Shown here: in pieces, positions 33,328 to 42,174 of the stretch | How positions within the stretch are numbered: the first letter of the stretch is position 1 | How the letters are laid out: each line of letters starts with the position of its first letter | Assembly: GCA_019113395.1 (NCBI GenBank) | Contig: DXHL01000002.1 | Location: 1-42,174 of the forward strand | Direction: 5' to 3' | DNA from: Candidatus Rikenella faecigallinarum | GTDB lineage: Bacteria; Bacteroidota; Bacteroidia; Bacteroidales; Rikenellaceae | Length of the DNA stretch: 42,174 bases | Notes under the pieces: generated by a model | Databases searched by the model: none | The model's input: only the letters and a program-made list of their open reading frames with translations | Told to the model about the DNA's origin: nothing | Program-made: the position numbers and the translations under genes

Positions 33328-34671
33328 ATGCTTAAGAGTTTCAGACTGGGTGGTGTTCACCCGCACGACTATAAAATCAGTAAGGATGCGGCCATTCGCA
33401 CACTGGAGGTACCGCAAACCGTAACCATCCTGCTGGGACAGCACATTGGTGCTCCGGCAACGGCTACCGTTCAGAAAGGCGACAAGGTGCTTGTAGGGGA
33501 TGTGATTGGTACAGCCACGGGATTTGTGTCGGCCAACATCCACTCCTCGGTATCGGGGACGGTGACCGCCGTAGAGAGTGTTCTGGACGGCGCCAATATG
33601 CGAAAACCCGCCGTGACGATTGCGGTCGAAGGAGATGAGTGGAATCCGGCCATCGACCGTACCGACACGCTGGTGCGCGAGTGTACGCTGGAACCCAAAG
33701 CCATTATCGAAAAAATTGCGGCCGCAGGGATTGTGGGGCTGGGCGGGGCCACCTTCCCGACCCAGGTAAAACTCTCGATTCCTCCGGGAAAAAAGGCCGA
33801 AATGCTCATTATCAACGGGGTTGAGTGCGAACCCTATCTGACGGCCGACTATCGGTTGATGATGGAGCATGCCGACGAGGTGTTGGTCGGATGCGAAATC
33901 CTGATGCGGGCCATCGGAGTAGAGCAGTGCTACATCGGCATCGAAAACAACAAACCCGACGCCATCCGTCACCTGAACGACGCGCTCCAAAAAGGGAAAT
34001 ACCATACGGGGATTCATGTAGTGCCCCTGAAGATGCGCTACCCGCAGGGCGGTGAAAAACAGTTGATTGCCGCCATCGCCAAACGCGAAGTACCGAGCGG
34101 CAAACTGCCCATTGATGTGGGAGCCGTGGTACAGAACGTGGGAACCACCTATGCCGTTTATCAGGCCGTGCAGAAAAACCGACCGATTGTGGACCGCATA
34201 GTGACCGTGACGGGCAAACAACTCGCCACTCCGTCCAACCTGCTGGTACGTATCGGCACCCCGATTAGCACCCTGATAGAGGCGTGCGGCGGCCTGCCCG
34301 AAGATACCGGCAAGGTGATTAACGGGGGACCGATGATGGGTCGTGCCATGGCTAACATCGACGCACCTGTCACCAAAGGAACCTCGGGCGTGCTGATGAT
34401 GAGCCGCAAAGAGTCGCTCCGCAAGCCTGAAATGCCCTGCATCCAGTGTGCCAAATGTGTGGACGCCTGCCCCATGGGGCTCGAACCGTTCCTCATCTCG
34501 AAACTCTCGCGCCTCCAACTCTTCGACAGACTCGAAACCGAACGCATCACCGACTGCATTGAATGCGGCTGCTGTGCCTTCACCTGTCCCTCGAGCCTGC
34601 CGCTGCTCGATTACATCCGAATCGGGAAGGCCGAAACCATGAAAATCATCCGTGCGCGACAAACCAAATAA
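33328..34671 (+). CDS. rnfC: Rnf complex subunit C
   Basis: RnfC is the peripheral subunit that exchanges electrons with NAD. The 447-residue protein has an N-terminal barrel-like segment (HIGAPATATVQKGDKVLVGD), the nucleotide/FMN-binding region (GLGGATFPTQVKLSIPPGKK and NGVECEPYLTADYR), a SLBB-like domain, and two 4Fe-4S motifs at C371, 374, 377, 381 (CIQCAKCVDAC) and C410, 413, 416, 420. The start is one base after the rnfB stop. Confidence 0.97.
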   Translation: MLKSFRLGGVHPHDYKISKDAAIRTLEVPQTVTILLGQHIGAPATATVQKGDKVLVGDVIGTATGFVSANIHSSVSGTVTAVESVLDGANMRKPAVTIAVEGDEWNPAIDRTDTLVRECTLEPKAIIEKIAAAGIVGLGGATFPTQVKLSIPPGKKAEMLIINGVECEPYLTADYRLMMEHADEVLVGCEILMRAIGVEQCYIGIENNKPDAIRHLNDALQKGKYHTGIHVVPLKMRYPQGGEKQLIAAIAKREVPSGKLPIDVGAVVQNVGTTYAVYQAVQKNRPIVDRIVTVTGKQLATPSNLLVRIGTPISTLIEACGGLPEDTGKVINGGPMMGRAMANIDAPVTKGTSGVLMMSRKESLRKPEMPCIQCAKCVDACPMGLEPFLISKLSRLQLFDRLETERITDCIECGCCAFTCPSSLPLLDYIRIGKAETMKIIRARQTK

Positions 34672-34686
34672 CGAAATTCCACTTTT

Positions 34687-35670
34687 ATGAGCAATAGAAT
34701 CGTAGCCCCGTCGCCCCACCTGCACGGGGAGTTCTCCACACCGAAAATCATGCGCGATGTCGTTATCGCCCTGATTCCGGCTTTTGCCTTCTCGGTCTTT
34801 ATCTACGGCTGGAGCGCCATCTGTCTGACCGCTACGGCCATCGCAGCCTGTATGCTCTTTGAATGGCTCATCGACCGGCTGTTGCTGCGCCGCCCCTCGA
34901 CCCTCGGCGACTGGTCGGCAGTCATTACCGGTACGCTGCTGGCCTTCAACCTGCCGGCCAACATCTCACCCTGGCTGGTGATTATCGGAGCGCTTGTGGC
35001 TATCGGCATCGGCAAAATGTCCTTCGGCGGCCTCGGTAAAAACCTCTTCAACCCGGCACTCGTCGGACGTGTGTTCCTGCTGATTTCCTTCCCGGCACAA
35101 ATGACCACCTTCCCCGATACGGCAGGAGTGGATGCCATTACCGGGGCTACGCCGCTGGCTTACGTGAAAGCGGCTCTGGCGACAGGAACGCCGGTGGCGG
35201 AAATTATGCCTAACATCGACCTGGCCGGCATGTTCATCGGTTTCAAAGACGGTTCGATTGGCGAAATCGGTGCGCTGGCGCTGCTGATTGGAGGTATCTA
35301 CCTGCTGGTGCGTAAAGTGATTACCTGGCGCATCCCGGTCTTTATGCTGGGGAGCATGTTCCTCTTTGCCGCCATCCTCTGGCTGGCAGACCCGGTGACC
35401 TACATCAATCCGCTGTTCCACGTCTTGGCAGGGGGAGCACTGCTCGGGGCCTTCTTTATGGCCACCGATTACGTCACCTCACCCATGAGTAAAGGAGGAC
35501 AGGTTATCTATGCCATCGGTATCGGTGTCATCTCCATTCTGATTCGTGTCTGGGGAGCCTATCCGGAAGGGGTTTCGTTCGCCATCCTGATTATGAACGC
35601 CACCGTACCCCTTATCAACAAATACATGAAACCCAGTCGTTTCGGAGCCCGAACCGCACAAACGAAGTAA
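34687..35670 (+). CDS. rnfD: Rnf complex subunit D (membrane flavoprotein)
   Basis: RnfD is a membrane subunit with covalently bound FMN, homologous to NqrB. The 327-residue protein has about ten hydrophobic helices. The flavinylation site is Thr155 in DAITGATPLAY. ApbE, which attaches the FMN, is not encoded in this window. It starts 15 bases after rnfC. Confidence 0.97.
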   Translation: MSNRIVAPSPHLHGEFSTPKIMRDVVIALIPAFAFSVFIYGWSAICLTATAIAACMLFEWLIDRLLLRRPSTLGDWSAVITGTLLAFNLPANISPWLVIIGALVAIGIGKMSFGGLGKNLFNPALVGRVFLLISFPAQMTTFPDTAGVDAITGATPLAYVKAALATGTPVAEIMPNIDLAGMFIGFKDGSIGEIGALALLIGGIYLLVRKVITWRIPVFMLGSMFLFAAILWLADPVTYINPLFHVLAGGALLGAFFMATDYVTSPMSKGGQVIYAIGIGVISILIRVWGAYPEGVSFAILIMNATVPLINKYMKPSRFGARTAQTK

Positions 35671-35679
35671 GCGAGAATT

Positions 35680-36486
35680 ATGGCTATGGAAAGTTCACTC
35701 AAGAATATGGTTATTGTACTGGGGTCCATTACCTTGGTCGCCAGTGCTGCGGTTGGGGGTATCTACCTGCTGACCAAAGAACCCATCGAAGCGGCTCAGG
35801 CCAAGAAAATCAACGACGCCATTGCGCAAGTGATGCCCCCCTTCGACAATGTTCCTGCCCAGGAGGCATTCACGAAGGAGGCTGACGGGGAGACCGTCAA
35901 AATCTATCCGGCGTCGAAAGAGGGTGAGATTGTGGGATATGCCATTGAGACCTTCTCGAAAAACGGCTTCGGGGGACAAATCTCGTTGATGGTGGGATTC
36001 CTGCCGGACGGAACCATTCAGGACATCTCGGTGATTTCGCACAACGAAACACCCGGTCTCGGCGATAAAATCCAAAAATCGAAATCGGACTTTGCCGTCC
36101 AGTTCGAAGGTAAAAACCCGGAAACGTTCAAACTGGCCGTAACGAAAGATGGCGGCGATGTGGATGCCATTACGGCTTCGACCATCTCGTCCCGTGCCTT
36201 TACGGATGCCGTAGCGCGCGGATACAATATTCTGCAGGCGGTATTGAAAGATTCGCAGGTGGAAGCCACATCGGGTGCCACTACGACTTACAAAGAAGAG
36301 TCTCAAATAGAAGAGACTCCGAAACAGACACGCAAACCCAAGAAACAGGAAGAGGAAGAGTTTGAATTCGACCCCAATGCCGTGAAAGGAGCTCTGCCGT
36401 ATGACGCGACAGCCGGAGCCACGGCTACCGCTACGGAAGAACACTCGAACGATTCGACCCACAATACCCGGAAAGGAGGAGAATAA
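35680..36486 (+). CDS. rnfG: Rnf complex subunit G, with long charged C-terminal tail
   Basis: RnfG is the second covalent-FMN subunit, anchored by one helix (8-31) with its domain outside the cytoplasmic membrane. The flavinylation motif is DAITASTISS with Thr168 as likely acceptor. Residues 195-268 form an extra tail: a second SGAT motif (S198-T201, VEATSGATTTYK), a charged Lys/Glu segment (PKKQEEEEFEFD) and a Thr/Ala-rich end. Typical RnfG proteins are about 200-220 residues, so about 50 residues are additional. The stop lies three bases before rnfE. Confidence 0.95.
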   Translation: MAMESSLKNMVIVLGSITLVASAAVGGIYLLTKEPIEAAQAKKINDAIAQVMPPFDNVPAQEAFTKEADGETVKIYPASKEGEIVGYAIETFSKNGFGGQISLMVGFLPDGTIQDISVISHNETPGLGDKIQKSKSDFAVQFEGKNPETFKLAVTKDGGDVDAITASTISSRAFTDAVARGYNILQAVLKDSQVEATSGATTTYKEESQIEETPKQTRKPKKQEEEEFEFDPNAVKGALPYDATAGATATATEEHSNDSTHNTRKGGE

Positions 36487-36489
36487 GTC

Positions 36490-37083
36490 ATGTCAAAACT
36501 GCAACTGATAACCAAAGGGTTAATTAAGGAAAACCCGACTTTCGTCCTGATGCTGGGTATGTGTCCCACGCTGGGGACCACGACATCGGCCATCAACGGG
36601 ATGGGGATGGGTATCGCCACAATGTTTGTGCTGATAATGTCGAACATCGTTATCTCACTGGTCAAAAACCTGATTCCGGCCAAAGTGCGTATCCCGAGCT
36701 TTATCGTGATTATCGCCTCGTTCGTAACGGTGGTACAGTTGGTGATGCAGGCCTATGTGCCCGACCTCTACAATACGCTCGGGGTATTCATTCCGCTGAT
36801 TGTGGTGAACTGTATCATCCTCGGACGCGCCGAAGCCTTCGCCTCCAAACACGGCCCCTTTGCCTCGATGCTCGACGGGCTGGGAATCGGTCTGGGCTTC
36901 ACCTGCTCGCTCACCCTGCTCGGCATGGTACGCGAGGTGCTCGGCTCGGGCTCTATCTTCGGAGCCAAATTCCTGCCGGCCGGGATGGACGGTATCCTGG
37001 TCTTCGTGCTGGCACCGGGTGCTTTTATTGCCTTGGGCTACCTGCTCGTCCTCTTCAACAAATTCACCGCTAAACTGCGTTAA
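36490..37083 (+). CDS. rnfE: Rnf complex subunit E
   Basis: RnfE is a six-helix membrane subunit that, with RnfA, forms the pseudo-symmetric core where a 2Fe-2S cluster is held in the membrane. The 197-residue protein has the paired cysteines Cys25 ([11 protein letters not shown]) and Cys108 ([19 protein letters not shown]) in the expected places. It follows rnfG with almost no gap and precedes rnfA by 23 bases. Confidence 0.97.
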   Translation: MSKLQLITKGLIKENPTFVLMLGMCPTLGTTTSAINGMGMGIATMFVLIMSNIVISLVKNLIPAKVRIPSFIVIIASFVTVVQLVMQAYVPDLYNTLGVFIPLIVVNCIILGRAEAFASKHGPFASMLDGLGIGLGFTCSLTLLGMVREVLGSGSIFGAKFLPAGMDGILVFVLAPGAFIALGYLLVLFNKFTAKLR

Positions 37084-37106
37084 TCCGACTTTGCTCACAC
37101 TCGACT

Positions 37107-37679
37107 ATGGAATATTTCGTAATCATCATCAGTGCGATTTTCGTCAATAACGTCGTACTGGCTCAATTCCTCGGAATATGCCCCTTCCTCGGGGTCTCCA
37201 ACAAAGTTTCCACCTCGCTCGGTATGGGTGGCGCAGTGACCTTCGTGATGACAATCGCAGCGATGGTCGTTTACCCGCTCCAATACGGCGTCTTGGTGCC
37301 GCTGGGGATTGAATACATGCAGACCATTGTCTTTATCCTCGTCATTGCAGCGCTGGTACAGATGGTTGAAATCGTACTCAAAAAGGTCAGCCCGGCACTC
37401 TATCAGGCGCTCGGGATTTTCCTGCCCCTGATTACCACCAACTGCGCCGTGCTCGGGATTGCCATCCTGCTGGTGCAGAAAGAGTATAATCTGGCTCAGA
37501 GCGTAGTGTTCTCGGCCTCTACTGCCATTGGGTTTACCGTAGCACTGGTGCTCTTTGCCGGTCTGCGCGAAAAACTGGAAATCACCGATGTACCCAAGGC
37601 TTTCAAAGGGGTGCCGATTGCCCTGATTGTAGCAGGGATTCTGGCCATGGCCTTTATGGGCTTCTCGGGGCTGGTATAG
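37107..37679 (+). CDS. rnfA: Rnf complex subunit A
   Basis: RnfA is the other six-helix core subunit, related to RnfE and placed in opposite topology. The 190-residue protein shows Cys25 ([11 protein letters not shown]) and Cys113 ([12 protein letters not shown]), the membrane 2Fe-2S ligands. It is the last gene of the operon; an intrinsic terminator lies about 80 bases downstream. Confidence 0.97.
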   Translation: MEYFVIIISAIFVNNVVLAQFLGICPFLGVSNKVSTSLGMGGAVTFVMTIAAMVVYPLQYGVLVPLGIEYMQTIVFILVIAALVQMVEIVLKKVSPALYQALGIFLPLITTNCAVLGIAILLVQKEYNLAQSVVFSASTAIGFTVALVLFAGLREKLEITDVPKAFKGVPIALIVAGILAMAFMGFSGLV

Positions 37680-37757
37680 TTTCTACCCCCTTTTTCCTGC
37701 GCACTCGGTCGACAGGCTCATCGCGCAAGAGAAAGAGTGCAGATTATTTCGTATTTT

Positions 37758-37795
37758 GCGGTCGTGATTTCGAATGGATATCCCGACCGCTTTTT
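37758..37795 (+). terminator. Intrinsic terminator after rnfA
   Basis: GCGGTCG and CGACCGC form a stem with a 19-base loop, followed by five T. Confidence 0.8.
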
Positions 37796-37817
37796 ATAAC
37801 CCGTTTTTGTTACTGCA

Positions 37818-38297
37818 ATGGACATCTTCCTGATAATACTCGCCTTTGTATCGCTCTTTATCGCCATTATCGGCTCCGTACTGCCCGCATTGCCGGGCCT
37901 CCCCCTGGCATACCTGAGCCTGTGGCTCGGACGATGGAGCGGATATACCCCCTTCAGCAATACCTTTATGCTGATTATGGCCGCCGTCACCCTTGTGGTC
38001 TTCCTGTCCGACTACTTCCTCCCGCCCCTTATCCTGAAACGGACCGGCGGAAGCAAAGCCGCTACCTGGGGCTCCATCATCGGGATGATTCTCGGCATGA
38101 TTTTTACCCCCATCGGCATGCTGCTGGGGATGCTGCTCGGAGCCTTTCTCGGCGAACTGTGGTATGCCAACCGCTCAGGCTCCGATGCCCTCAAGGCTGC
38201 GTTCGGTGCATTCCTCGGATTCCTGCTCGGAACAGGGCTCAAACTCCTGCTCTGTTTCTATATCTTCTACGCACTTATCGTCGAACTCATCGCCTAA
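37818..38297 (+). CDS. DUF456 domain-containing membrane protein
   Basis: The 159-residue inner-membrane protein has four to five hydrophobic segments and Gly-rich helices (GSIIGMILGMIFTPIGMLLG, FLGELWYANRSG, FGAFLGFLLGTGLKLLL), the pattern of the DUF456 family. Function is unknown. It is a single gene between the rnf terminator and a convergent ompH-like gene. Confidence 0.92.
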   Translation: MDIFLIILAFVSLFIAIIGSVLPALPGLPLAYLSLWLGRWSGYTPFSNTFMLIMAAVTLVVFLSDYFLPPLILKRTGGSKAATWGSIIGMILGMIFTPIGMLLGMLLGAFLGELWYANRSGSDALKAAFGAFLGFLLGTGLKLLLCFYIFYALIVELIA

Positions 38298-38301
38298 GAA
38301 A

Positions 38302-38339
38302 AAAGAGAGGGGCGGTCACACTCTTCGTGTGACCGCCCC
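38302..38339. terminator. Terminator between DUF456 gene and ompH-like gene
   Basis: A perfect 13-bp stem, GGGGCGGTCACAC with its reverse complement, loop TCTTC (38309-38339). On the minus strand it is followed by CTCTCTTTTTTC, a good T tract for the ompH-like transcript. Confidence 0.92.
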
Positions 38340-38396
38340 ACAAGCTATGCCGTTTATTCCTCCGAGACCCAAACCCCGGAGCATAAAAAACCGGTA

Positions 38397-39044
38397 CTAT
38401 TTTTTCTTGTTCTGCATCGTATCCAACTGAGCACGATATTCGTCGTTCAGCCCCTTCAGCAACTCATCCGTGATATTCAGCGCCGGGTCAGCCGTCATCA
38501 CCGTATTCGCACCCGGCGTACTGAGAATCATGCTGAATTTCTTTTCGGCATTATACTTGCGCACATAAGCCATAATCGCCTCGCTGATGCGGTTCATCAT
38601 CACGTTGTTCTCTTCGCTGAGCTCCTGCATCATACGGTCGCGGTATGCCAACAGGTCCTGTTGTTTTTTCTGCAATCCCGCCTCAATCTCCTGCGCCTGG
38701 AAGCTGGTCACCAAACCTTTCTGAAGTTTTTCCTGATACTCCCGCAGTTCGCGTTGCAGGCTGCGTTCCTTGGCCGAGAGTTCATTCTGCGCTTTGGTAC
38801 TCTTGGCCTCCCAGCTCGCCTGCAGGTCCTGAGCCAGGCCGTACCCACTCATAATCGAATCGATTTGGACAAAAACGATTTTCCCGTTGTATTCGATATT
38901 CTCCGTCGCAGCTACCACCGCCTTCGCAGAATCGGCAGCAGAGCCCTCTTGTGAGGCCGTCCCCTTGTTCGAACAACTGAGCATGGTCAGACCCATTGCA
39001 GCCATGGCCGCCATCGAAACAACGTTGAGTTTAATTCTCTTCAT
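38397..39044 (-). CDS. OmpH/Skp-like periplasmic chaperone, lipoprotein
   Basis: The 215-residue protein starts MKRIKLNVVSMAAMAAMGLTM followed by LSC, a lipoprotein signal with the lipid Cys at 24. The mature part has the OmpH/Skp layout: a short strand (KIVFVQIDSIMSGYGLA), a long charged coiled coil (about 80-165) and a closing strand region (KFSMILSTPGANTVM) near DPALNITDELLKGLNDEY. Skp-type chaperones hold outer-membrane proteins during transport across the periplasm. The frame stays open 21 codons upstream, but ATG 39044 begins the signal peptide. Confidence 0.93.
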   Translation of the reverse strand: MKRIKLNVVSMAAMAAMGLTMLSCSNKGTASQEGSAADSAKAVVAATENIEYNGKIVFVQIDSIMSGYGLAQDLQASWEAKSTKAQNELSAKERSLQRELREYQEKLQKGLVTSFQAQEIEAGLQKKQQDLLAYRDRMMQELSEENNVMMNRISEAIMAYVRKYNAEKKFSMILSTPGANTVMTADPALNITDELLKGLNDEYRAQLDTMQNKKK

Positions 39045-39080
39045 GTTAAGCGTGAAAGTTGTGTTAATGAATATTAGGTA

Positions 39081-39088
39081 CAAATATG
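39081..39088 (-). promoter_or_regulatory. Candidate -7 box of the ompH-like gene
   Basis: The minus strand reads CATATTTG, one mismatch from TAnnTTTG, 37 bases upstream of the ATG. Confidence 0.45.
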
Positions 39089-39140
39089 GCAAAAATATTC
39101 CATGCAACGGCCTCTTTTCCGGAAATCGAGCGGAAAAAGT

Positions 39141-39148
39141 TACCTTTG
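39141..39148 (+). promoter_or_regulatory. -7 promoter box of ruvA
   Basis: TACCTTTG is a perfect consensus match 40 bases upstream of the ruvA ATG. Confidence 0.65.
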
Positions 39149-39187
39149 CAGCAGTTGTCCATACTCAGCCATTACATCCATCGAATC

Positions 39188-39778
39188 ATGTACGAATATA
39201 TTAAAGGCAAAATCACGGAACTGACCCCGACCTATGTGGTGCTGGAGACCGGAGGTATCGGCTATCTGCTGCAGATATCGCTGCAGACCTACACGGCACT
39301 CAACAGCCTGACCGAAGCCACGCTCTACGTCCACCACATTGTGCGGGAAGATGCACAACTCTTTTTCGGTTTCCACCAGCAGAAAGAGCGCGAGTTGTTC
39401 CGCCTGCTCATCTCCGTGTCGGGCATTGGGGCCAATACGGCACGCATCATGCTCTCGTCCTATGGGGTGGAGGATATGGTGCAGATAATCTCGACCGGGA
39501 ACATCAGCGCCCTGAAGAGTGTCAAAGGCATCGGCGCCAAAACCGCCGAACGGGCCATTGTGGACCTCAAGAACAAGGTGCTGAACGTGGCTGCCATTTC
39601 GGAATCGACCCCGGGCATCTTTGCCGAAGTGGCCGAAAACATCGACGAAGCGGTATCGGCCCTGACCATTCTGGGCTACCCGAAAGCGGCATGTGAAAAA
39701 ATCGTTAAATCCATTTGCCGCGAAAATCCCGCCCTCACGGCAGAAGCCATTATCCGACAAGCCCTTACCCAACTTTAG
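39188..39778 (+). CDS. ruvA: Holliday junction branch migration protein RuvA
   Basis: RuvA binds four-way DNA junctions and loads the RuvB motor. The 196-residue protein has the N-terminal OB fold (MYEYIKGKITELTPTYVVLE), two helix-hairpin-helix motifs (LLISVSGIGANTARIML and LKSVKGIGAKTAERAI) and a C-terminal RuvB-binding domain (EAVSALTILGYPKAACEKI). ATG 39188 gives the normal family start and lies after the promoter box; the longer open frame from 39086 is rejected. ruvB and ruvC are not in the window. Confidence 0.97.
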   Translation: MYEYIKGKITELTPTYVVLETGGIGYLLQISLQTYTALNSLTEATLYVHHIVREDAQLFFGFHQQKERELFRLLISVSGIGANTARIMLSSYGVEDMVQIISTGNISALKSVKGIGAKTAERAIVDLKNKVLNVAAISESTPGIFAEVAENIDEAVSALTILGYPKAACEKIVKSICRENPALTAEAIIRQALTQL

Positions 39779-39813
39779 CTCCCCCCGACCTCCAGCCGAA
39801 ACGGGTTACGATA

Positions 39814-39844
39814 TTGTTAAATTGAGATTAATTCGGTACTTTCG
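39814..39844 (+). promoter_or_regulatory. Promoter of the PiT phosphate transporter gene
   Basis: TTG at 39814-39816, a 20-base spacer and TACTTTCG (39837-39844, one mismatch). The implied start is about 54 bases before the ATG. Confidence 0.6.
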
Positions 39845-39904
39845 CATAGCGTATCGTTGGACAAGTGTCCATACGTTATCGACCCGAAACCTAATCACAA
39901 CCTT

Positions 39905-42151
39905 ATGGACAATATCTATCTGGTCGTTGTTGCCATACTGATGGCGCTCGCCGTCTCGGACCTCATCGTCGGAGTATCGAACGACGCCGTCAATTTCCTG
40001 AACTCCGCCCTCGGCTCCAAAGCCGCTCCGCGGTATGTCATTCTTCTCGTTGCCTCGGCAGGTATCCTCCTCGGCTCCATTTTTTCCAGCGGTATGATGG
40101 AAGTGGCGCGCCGGGGAGTTTTTTATCCCGAAAACTTCTACTTCCACGAGATGATGATGATATTCCTGGCCGTCATGTTCACGGATGTCATCCTGCTCGA
40201 CCTGTTCAACACCTTCGGGCTGCCCACCTCGACCACAGTATCCCTGGTCTTTGAACTTCTGGGGTCGGCCGTGGCTGTCGCGCTCGTCAAAATCTGGAGC
40301 GCGGGAGGCAGTATGGCCGAACTGCCTATCTATATCAACTCCGGAAAAGCGCTCGGAATTATATCCGGGATTCTCACATCCGTGGTCATCGCCTTTGTGA
40401 CCGGTACCGTGGTGATGTACATTACCCGCGTTATCTTCTCGTTCCATTACCAGAAATCGTTCCGGTACATCGGTCCGCTCTGGTGCGGGATTGCCCTGAC
40501 GGCCATCTCCTACTTCGCTATCTTCAAAGGTCTCAAAGATACCTCGCTCATGCCCCATGAAGCGATGGAATGGATGAATCAACACACCTTCCTTTTGCTG
40601 GTATACTGCTTTATCGGATGGACCATCCTGATGGGGCTGATTCAATACCTCCTGCGGTGGAACATCCTGAGAATTACAGTACTGGCAGGAACCCTGTCGC
40701 TGGCACTGGCCTTCGCTGGCAACGACCTGGTGAACTTCATTGGTGTGTTTGTGGCTGGATATGACTCCTATAACATCGCTTCGGCTGCAGCGGCCTCTGG
40801 TGTGGATATCTCTACCCTCAAAATGTCAGGCCTGGCAGGAGCAGTGCCGGCCAATCCGCTGATTCTCTTTATCGGTGGGGCAATTATGGTGATTACCATC
40901 TGGCTCTCGAAAAAAGCCCGTTCGGTATCCGACACCGAAATCAACCTGGCCCGTCAGGACGATGGAGTAGAACGCTTCGGTTCGACTTCTCTTTCGCGTG
41001 CCATCGTGCGTGGGGCTGTGAACTTCAATAAAAAATTCGTCAAATATGTCCCCGAACGGGCACAACGTTTTATCGAACGACGTTTTGAACCGCTGACGGT
41101 CGCCGAAACCGAAGAAAAAGCACCGTTCGACCTGATTCGTGCTACGGTAAATCTCTCGGTGGCATCTATTCTGATAGCCTCGGCAACGTCGCTGCGATTG
41201 CCACTCTCGACCACCTATGTCACATTCATGGTGGCCATGGGTTCCTCGCTAGCCGACCGTGCCTGGGGGCGTGAAAGTGCCGTGTACCGCATTACGGGGG
41301 TGCTCACCGTGATTTCGGGTTGGTTCCTGACTGCTGCCGTGGCATTCACGGTCGCTTTTGTGGTGGGCATGATTCTTATGTACGGCGGAAATATCGCCAT
41401 CTTTGTATTGGCCGTGGTGTGCGCCTTTATCCTTTTCCAAAGCAAAGTCCTCTTCTCACGTCGTCAGAAGAAAGAGGCTGCACGCGAAGCATTCTATAAA
41501 GCCGAGGATAAAGAGCTGAACATCATCGACGAATCGACGCAGGAGATTTGCAACGCCATGCAGACCATGACCAAACTCTACAGCGACACACTGGAAGGGT
41601 TGGCCAACGAAGACCGTCGAAAGCTGAAAGATACCATGCGAGCCGCCGAACAGATGTACCAGGAGGCTCATGAACGGAAATACCGGCTGTTGCCGATTTT
41701 GCGCAAGTTGGAGGCCAATAACATTGACACAGGGCACTACTATGTGCAGGTGGCAGACTACGTGAATGAAGTAGCCAAAGCTCTGGTACACATCACCCGC
41801 CCGAGTTTTGAGCATATCGACAACAACCACGAAGGGTTAAGTGCAGAACAGTTGGCCGACCTTCAGGAGATTAACAAGCGGGTATCGGCCATCTACGATG
41901 AAATCATCCGCATGTTGCAGACCAAAGATTTCAGCAAGCTGGATGAGACCCTGATGCATCGCGACCTGTTGTTCGAAGCCTTGGCCAAAGCGATAAAAAA
42001 TCAAATCTATCGCGTACGAGATAATGCCTCCAGTTCGCGCAGCAGTATGTTGTACCTGGAGATTATCAACGAGACAAAAACCATGGTGCTTCAGTCGCGC
42101 AATCTGTTAAAAGCACAAAAGCATTTCCTTTCGACCGAAGAATATTTATAA
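39905..42151 (+). CDS. Inorganic phosphate transporter (PiT family) with C-terminal PhoU-like domain
   Basis: The 748-residue inner-membrane protein imports phosphate, usually with protons or sodium. The two signature repeats are GVSNDAVNFLNSALGSKAA near the N terminus and AFAGNDLVNFIGVFVAGYDS in the middle (about 275). About ten to twelve helices run to residue 535. The rest (about 540-748) is a cytoplasmic helical domain of PhoU/DUF47 type (LNIIDESTQEICNAMQTM, VQVADYVNEVAKALVHI), fused as in several Bacteroidota. ATG 39905 begins MDNIYLVVVAILMALAVSD; the in-frame TTG at 39857 is rejected. Confidence 0.95.
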   Translation: MDNIYLVVVAILMALAVSDLIVGVSNDAVNFLNSALGSKAAPRYVILLVASAGILLGSIFSSGMMEVARRGVFYPENFYFHEMMMIFLAVMFTDVILLDLFNTFGLPTSTTVSLVFELLGSAVAVALVKIWSAGGSMAELPIYINSGKALGIISGILTSVVIAFVTGTVVMYITRVIFSFHYQKSFRYIGPLWCGIALTAISYFAIFKGLKDTSLMPHEAMEWMNQHTFLLLVYCFIGWTILMGLIQYLLRWNILRITVLAGTLSLALAFAGNDLVNFIGVFVAGYDSYNIASAAAASGVDISTLKMSGLAGAVPANPLILFIGGAIMVITIWLSKKARSVSDTEINLARQDDGVERFGSTSLSRAIVRGAVNFNKKFVKYVPERAQRFIERRFEPLTVAETEEKAPFDLIRATVNLSVASILIASATSLRLPLSTTYVTFMVAMGSSLADRAWGRESAVYRITGVLTVISGWFLTAAVAFTVAFVVGMILMYGGNIAIFVLAVVCAFILFQSKVLFSRRQKKEAAREAFYKAEDKELNIIDESTQEICNAMQTMTKLYSDTLEGLANEDRRKLKDTMRAAEQMYQEAHERKYRLLPILRKLEANNIDTGHYYVQVADYVNEVAKALVHITRPSFEHIDNNHEGLSAEQLADLQEINKRVSAIYDEIIRMLQTKDFSKLDETLMHRDLLFEALAKAIKNQIYRVRDNASSSRSSMLYLEIINETKTMVLQSRNLLKAQKHFLSTEEYL

Positions 42152-42174
42152 GTCTTTTGATTGTGGACTATACG

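Noticed and set aside
33208-34725. Long minus-strand open frame opposite rnfC
   Set aside because: RnfC with both 4Fe-4S motifs is on the plus strand; the antisense product has low-complexity His/Gly-rich composition only.
1-42174. CRISPR arrays, insertion sequences, prophage or integrative-element genes
   Set aside because: I found no regularly spaced repeats, transposase, integrase or attachment-site duplication on reading through the window.

Overview
The window reads as chromosomal DNA of an anaerobic gut member of the Bacteroidota, most likely order Bacteroidales and near Alistipes/Rikenellaceae. I infer this from the gene content (S46 dipeptidyl-peptidase, DUF2027-Smr protein, DUF1015 in the serine operon, rseC-rnfBCDGEA, PiT-PhoU fusion), from the scarcity of Shine-Dalgarno sequences, and from Bacteroidota-type promoters (TTG, about 19 bases, TAnnTTTG). 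The genus is a guess from recalled gene content, not a search. I saw no prophage, insertion sequence, CRISPR array or plasmid gene; this is mostly conserved core genome.

Layout. 1-5263 (+): end of a fumarylacetoacetate-hydrolase-family gene, Maf, a secreted S46 dipeptidyl-peptidase, an aminopeptidase P and a lipocalin. 5354-9025 (-): MATE transporter, YicC, guanylate kinase and a NadD with a TPR-like tail. 9170-12468 (+): serC, serA, DUF1015. 12633-15317 (+): a four-subunit 2-oxoacid:ferredoxin oxidoreductase. 15472-17167 (-): PurE, a ZIP metal transporter and a 50-residue membrane protein. 17233-19237 (+): hypoxanthine phosphoribosyltransferase, QueE and an inositol-monophosphatase-family enzyme. 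19311-24086 (-): QueA, YgiQ and DnaB, then tRNA-Pro. 24121-26197 (+): Smr protein, DUF3795 protein and RNase P RNA. 26320-27917: a promoter, an unusual structured leader and a TIG-domain lipoprotein. 28002-29576 (-): NadB. 29740-31740 (+): an outer-membrane barrel and an S41 peptidase lipoprotein. 31921-37679 (+): rseC-rnfBCDGEA. 37818-42151: a DUF456 protein, an OmpH-like lipoprotein (-), RuvA and a PiT phosphate transporter.

Functionally, the peptidases, the 2-oxoacid:ferredoxin oxidoreductase and Rnf fit an anaerobe that ferments peptides: peptides are cut, 2-oxoacids are oxidised onto ferredoxin, and Rnf turns the ferredoxin-to-NAD step into an ion gradient.

The most unusual item is at about 26390-26560. 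Four related units of about 20 bases alternate in orientation, so the transcript can form either one long hairpin capped by a GNRA tetraloop or two separate hairpins. It has its own promoter-like box and a 3' T-rich tract, directly upstream of a surface lipoprotein gene. Other points worth a second look are a 34-bp perfect palindrome inside the aminopeptidase gene, two divergent promoter pairs with face-to-face -7 boxes, the NadD-TPR fusion, a second SGAT motif in RnfG and an SSB-like tail on DnaB.
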